Shown piece by piece: positions 22,335 through 24,373 of a stretch of 24,373 bases of DNA. A program made the translations under genes and the position numbers. Origin of the DNA: Actinomycetes bacterium (GTDB taxonomy: Bacteria > Actinomycetota > Actinomycetes > Actinomycetales > Actinomycetaceae); the NCBI GenBank assembly GCA_023426345.1, contig JAFAAX010000072.1:1-24373 (forward strand), given 5' to 3'. Each line of letters starts with the position of its first letter. Position 1 is the first letter of the stretch. The notes under the pieces were generated by a model that saw only the letters and a list, made by a program, of their open reading frames with translations, was not told where the DNA came from and did no database searches.

Positions 22335-24373
22335 CGGCCAGGGCGTCGGCGATCGCCGTGGTTCCGCTGAGCTCGTGCTCCGCGCGGCCCCGGCCCGCGC
22401 CGCCCGACCGGCTTCCGGCCCCCAGCAGCCCCTGCGCGATCCCGGCCAGCGTGCCGGGCGCGGCGACGCCCGACCGCCCGGATCCGGCGCCGTCCCCGAA
22501 CGCGATGTCGTCTCCCAGGCGTCCCAGCAGCACCGACCGGTCGGCGACCAGGGTGAGCCCGTAGAGGAGGACCTTCTCCTTGACCATCGCCGCGCCCTGC
22601 GCCGACGACCAGTACGGCTCGGAGTACACGCGTGTGACCAGGTCGCGCGCCGCCGGCTCGATCCACGCGGGATCGATGCGGGCGACCGTGCGGGCGAACA
22701 GGCGGGAGGTCTCCACCAGCTCCGCCGTCATCACCCACTCGGGATGGGCGCGGGAGAGCCCGGAGCCCGGCCAGATCGTGAACCGGGTCCCGCGAGCGCC
22801 GACGTAGGTCCGTGCCGCGACGTCCCAGTTGCCCAGGTTCGACAGCAGGCCGACCAGCAGGGAGCGGTGGATGTCGTCGGCGTCGACCGTGTTCGCCGAG
22901 TCGGTGAACGCCACGACCGCGCGCGCCGTCGCGTTCGCGATCCCGCCGGAGGCGGCGGCGCGCGCGACGTCGGCCGACGAGGGCTCCCCGATCGGGTGGA
23001 GGACGAGGTCCAGGGGCCGTGCCATCTGGCGGAGCTGGTTGACGACGTCGCGCCATTCGCGGAAGCGCAGGTAGTGGAGGAACTCCCCGCGGCACATCCG
23101 CCGGAACGCGGAGCCCGACAGGTCGCGCGCCTGGGTGTTGAGGTAGCGCCACAGGTTGAGGTAGGTGATGAAGTCCGAATGCGGGTCCGTGAACCGCGCG
23201 TGCGCGCTGTCTGCGGCCTGCTGGTGCTCGAGCGGACGCTCGCGGACGTCCTGGATGGACAGCGCCGCGACGATGACCAGGACCTCGGAGGCGCAGCCGT
23301 TCGCGTCGCCCTCGATGAGCATGCGCCCCAGGCGCGGGTCGATGGGCAGGGCCGCCAGGTCCCGCCCGATCGGGGTGAGCGCGTACGAGCCGCCGCCTCC
23401 GCGCCGGCCGCCCCCGCCCCTGCTCTGCCGAGTTCGGTGCTGTTCGGCGTCGAGTTCGGTGCTGTTGGCCGCCGAGTTCGGTCCGGTTCGGCCGGCCAGT
23501 CCGGTCCCATCCGGCTGCGGGGGCCGGTCCTGCTCCTCCAGCGCTCCGATCTCGACCAGCAACTGGATGCCGTCGCGCACCGCGCGCGGGTCCGGCGGGT
23601 CCAGGAACGGGAAGTCCGCGACGGCGCCCAGGCCCAGGGCCGCCATCTGGAGGATGACGGAGGCCAGGGACGTCCGCAGGATCTCCGGCTCCGTGAACTC
23701 CGCCCGCGCCTCGTAGTCGGCCTGGGAGTACAGGCGGATCGCGATGCCGTCCGCCAGGCGCCCCGACCGGCCGGCCCGCTGGTTCGCGCTGGCCTGGGAG
23801 ATCCGCTCGATGGGGAGGCGCTGGACCTTCGTCTTGTTCGAGTACCGGCTGATGCGCGCCAGCCCCGGGTCGATGACGTAGTGGATGCCCGGCACGGTCA
23901 GGGACGTCTCCGCGACGTTCGTGGCCAGAACGACGCGGCGGTGGGGATGCGGCTCGAAGACGCGGTGCTGCTCGGCGGCGGTGAGGCGCGCGTAGAGCGG
24001 GATGATCTCGATCGCGTCCGGCCCGCGCGCCGCCTTCGGGTCCGTGTGCGCCGTGATCGCCCGGTTCTTCAGGTGGTCGGCCAGCGCCTGCTCGGTGTCG
24101 CGGATGTCGCGCTCGCCGGGGAGGAACACGAGGATGTCGCCGGGGCCCTCCGCGCAGAGCTCGTCGACGGCATGGCAGATCGCGGTCTCCTGGTCGATGT
24201 CCTCGCCCAGCCCGTAGCCGAACGTCGGCAGATCGTCGTCGGGGTCCTCCAGGACCAGCTGCTGGGGGCCGTGCGCGCCCGCCGCGCCCTCCCCCGGCCC
24301 GTCGCCCCCGGGCCGGCCGGGCCCACCTGCGGAGGCGGCCGACCCCCCCGGGAAAGGCCCCGGCGCCCCCGGG
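21607..24373 (-). CDS. hrpA: HrpA-like DEAH RNA helicase, 5' part, partial
   Basis: The gene runs in from beyond the right edge, so the DEAH motifs I-III are not visible. Seen here are motif IV (GDILVFLPGERD), motif V (LATNVAETSLTVPGIHYVID), motif VI (NQRAGRSGRLADG), the winged-helix/HA2 region (about 23650-23050) and the OB-type domain up to KEKVLLYGLTLVADRSVLLG (about 22560). HrpA-type enzymes use ATP to unwind RNA and act on mRNA and stalled ribosomes. The true frame is lost at the 23-bp array near 22300; beyond it this frame reads as an Arg-rich shadow until a stop at 21607. If translated as is, the product loses its DUF3418 tail. A second repeat (23430-23495) sits in a linker of the HA2 region. 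Confidence 0.88.
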   Translation of the reverse strand, partial: PGAPGPFPGGSAASAGGPGRPGGDGPGEGAAGAHGPQQLVLEDPDDDLPTFGYGLGEDIDQETAICHAVDELCAEGPGDILVFLPGERDIRDTEQALADHLKNRAITAHTDPKAARGPDAIEIIPLYARLTAAEQHRVFEPHPHRRVVLATNVAETSLTVPGIHYVIDPGLARISRYSNKTKVQRLPIERISQASANQRAGRSGRLADGIAIRLYSQADYEARAEFTEPEILRTSLASVILQMAALGLGAVADFPFLDPPDPRAVRDGIQLLVEIGALEEQDRPPQPDGTGLAGRTGPNSAANSTELDAEQHRTRQSRGGGGRRGGGGSYALTPIGRDLAALPIDPRLGRMLIEGDANGCASEVLVIVAALSIQDVRERPLEHQQAADSAHARFTDPHSDFITYLNLWRYLNTQARDLSGSAFRRMCRGEFLHYLRFREWRDVVNQLRQMARPLDLVLHPIGEPSSADVARAAASGGIANATARAVVAFTDSANTVDADDIHRSLLVGLLSNLGNWDVAARTYVGARGTRFTIWPGSGLSRAHPEWVMTAELVETSRLFARTVARIDPAWIEPAARDLVTRVYSEPYWSSAQGAAMVKEKVLLYGLTLVADRSVLLGRLGDDIAFGDGAGSGRSGVAAPGTLAGIAQGLLGAGSRSGGAGRGRAEHELSGTTAIADALADALTQSGEARPSGPSKSAPPDHRDPPLRTCGDARPHRRRRQRRAQIRRRRRTTARRRLHRRAPRRRAGRRRGGRDRLARARHPRTAGRRATVPAQRAALVRGRRDDHRARAGAGDVHPPCPGRRRVAGAPAVPADERGTARAGPRGRAALAQRGPGRRGGRPVRLLRRPPPRRHRVGRALQRVVETGAARGARPAGLSAVAAAAARHGRRRGRVPGPLGTGARRGRAAPGGRGRGSGDGRER
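22250..22318 (+). repeat. three 23-bp units inside hrpA (family A)
   Basis: Units at 22250-22272, 22273-22295 and 22296-22318 all begin GTCCGGAGGGGCG, with cores GCGGATCTCG, GCGGACTTCG and GCGAGCCTCG. A period of 23 changes frame with each unit. The coding frame switches here: upstream codons begin at positions divisible by three, downstream codons one base off. The linker around it is not part of the conserved helicase fold. Confidence 0.92.
23430..23495 (+). repeat. three 22-bp units inside hrpA
   Basis: Units beginning GAGTTCGGT lie at 23430, 23452 and 23474, a period of exactly 22. Each unit is read in a different frame on the minus strand. Three units add 66 bases and keep the gene open; any gain or loss of one or two units would break it. 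Confidence 0.88.

Noticed and set aside
1..24373. tRNA, rRNA or known riboswitch
   Set aside because: I saw no cloverleaf, rRNA signature or riboswitch core on either strand, though I could not run a covariance search.

Overview
The window is a very GC-rich stretch, with G or C at most third codon positions. Its gene content fits a Gram-positive actinobacterium: myo-inositol-1-phosphate synthase next to a PadR regulator, a DUF222/HNH protein, a MoxR-DUF58-transglutaminase operon, an L,D-transpeptidase with a proline/glycine-rich partner locus, and a DEAH helicase with a DUF3418 tail. I would place it in or near Actinomyces/Schaalia, but that is inference. A run of C at the left edge and G/C runs at the right edge suggest that this could be a whole contig broken at low-complexity sequence.

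Layout, left to right. (1) 71-1817, minus: PadR regulator and ino1 in one operon, with a palindrome in front. (2) 2021-6448, plus: a tightly coupled operon of MoxR ATPase, DUF58 protein and TgpA-like membrane transglutaminase. (3) 6449-7613: a tandem 23-bp repeat, a decayed small gene on the minus strand, and a SAM methyltransferase that looks leaderless. (4) 7681-9345, minus: DUF222/HNH endonuclease. (5) 9559-10834: a graveyard holding a broken DUF2399/TIGR02679 gene (the JetD-type subunit of type II Wadjet), a palindromic 63-bp duplication, and the 3' part of an IS110-family element that ends exactly at the stop codon of the next gene. (6) 10835-12436, minus: membrane-anchored L,D-transpeptidase. 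(7) 12669-15241, plus: OmpR-type response regulator and its histidine kinase, divergent from the transpeptidase. (8) 15391-17171, minus: an intact Fic AMPylase-type protein with its own inhibitory helix and a winged-helix tail, a promoter region packed with GTTGCAGCGT boxes, then a truncated second Fic gene and its VbhA-like antitoxin. (9) 17352-17806: a gene remnant and G-rich spacer. (10) 17807-18841, plus: lipoprotein of unknown function. (11) 18847-24373, minus: hrpA-like RNA helicase (its 5' end lies outside the window) followed by a SprT-like zinc protein.

The most unusual signal is a family of 23-bp tandem units found at three separate loci (6449-6488, 15287-15319, 22250-22318). One array lies inside hrpA. 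Because 23 is not a multiple of three, unit number sets the reading frame there. With the three units present the helicase is split into two frames; with one or four units the same flanks join in frame. A second array in the same gene has three 22-bp units and is also frame-altering, but is currently in frame. This looks like a contingency (phase-variable) switch on an RNA helicase, although an assembly error in a short repeat must be excluded first.

Second in interest is the Fic neighbourhood. Five copies of a 10-bp box, four direct and one inverted, with two pairs spaced exactly 31 bp, sit just upstream of a Fic gene whose product carries its own DNA-binding-like tail.
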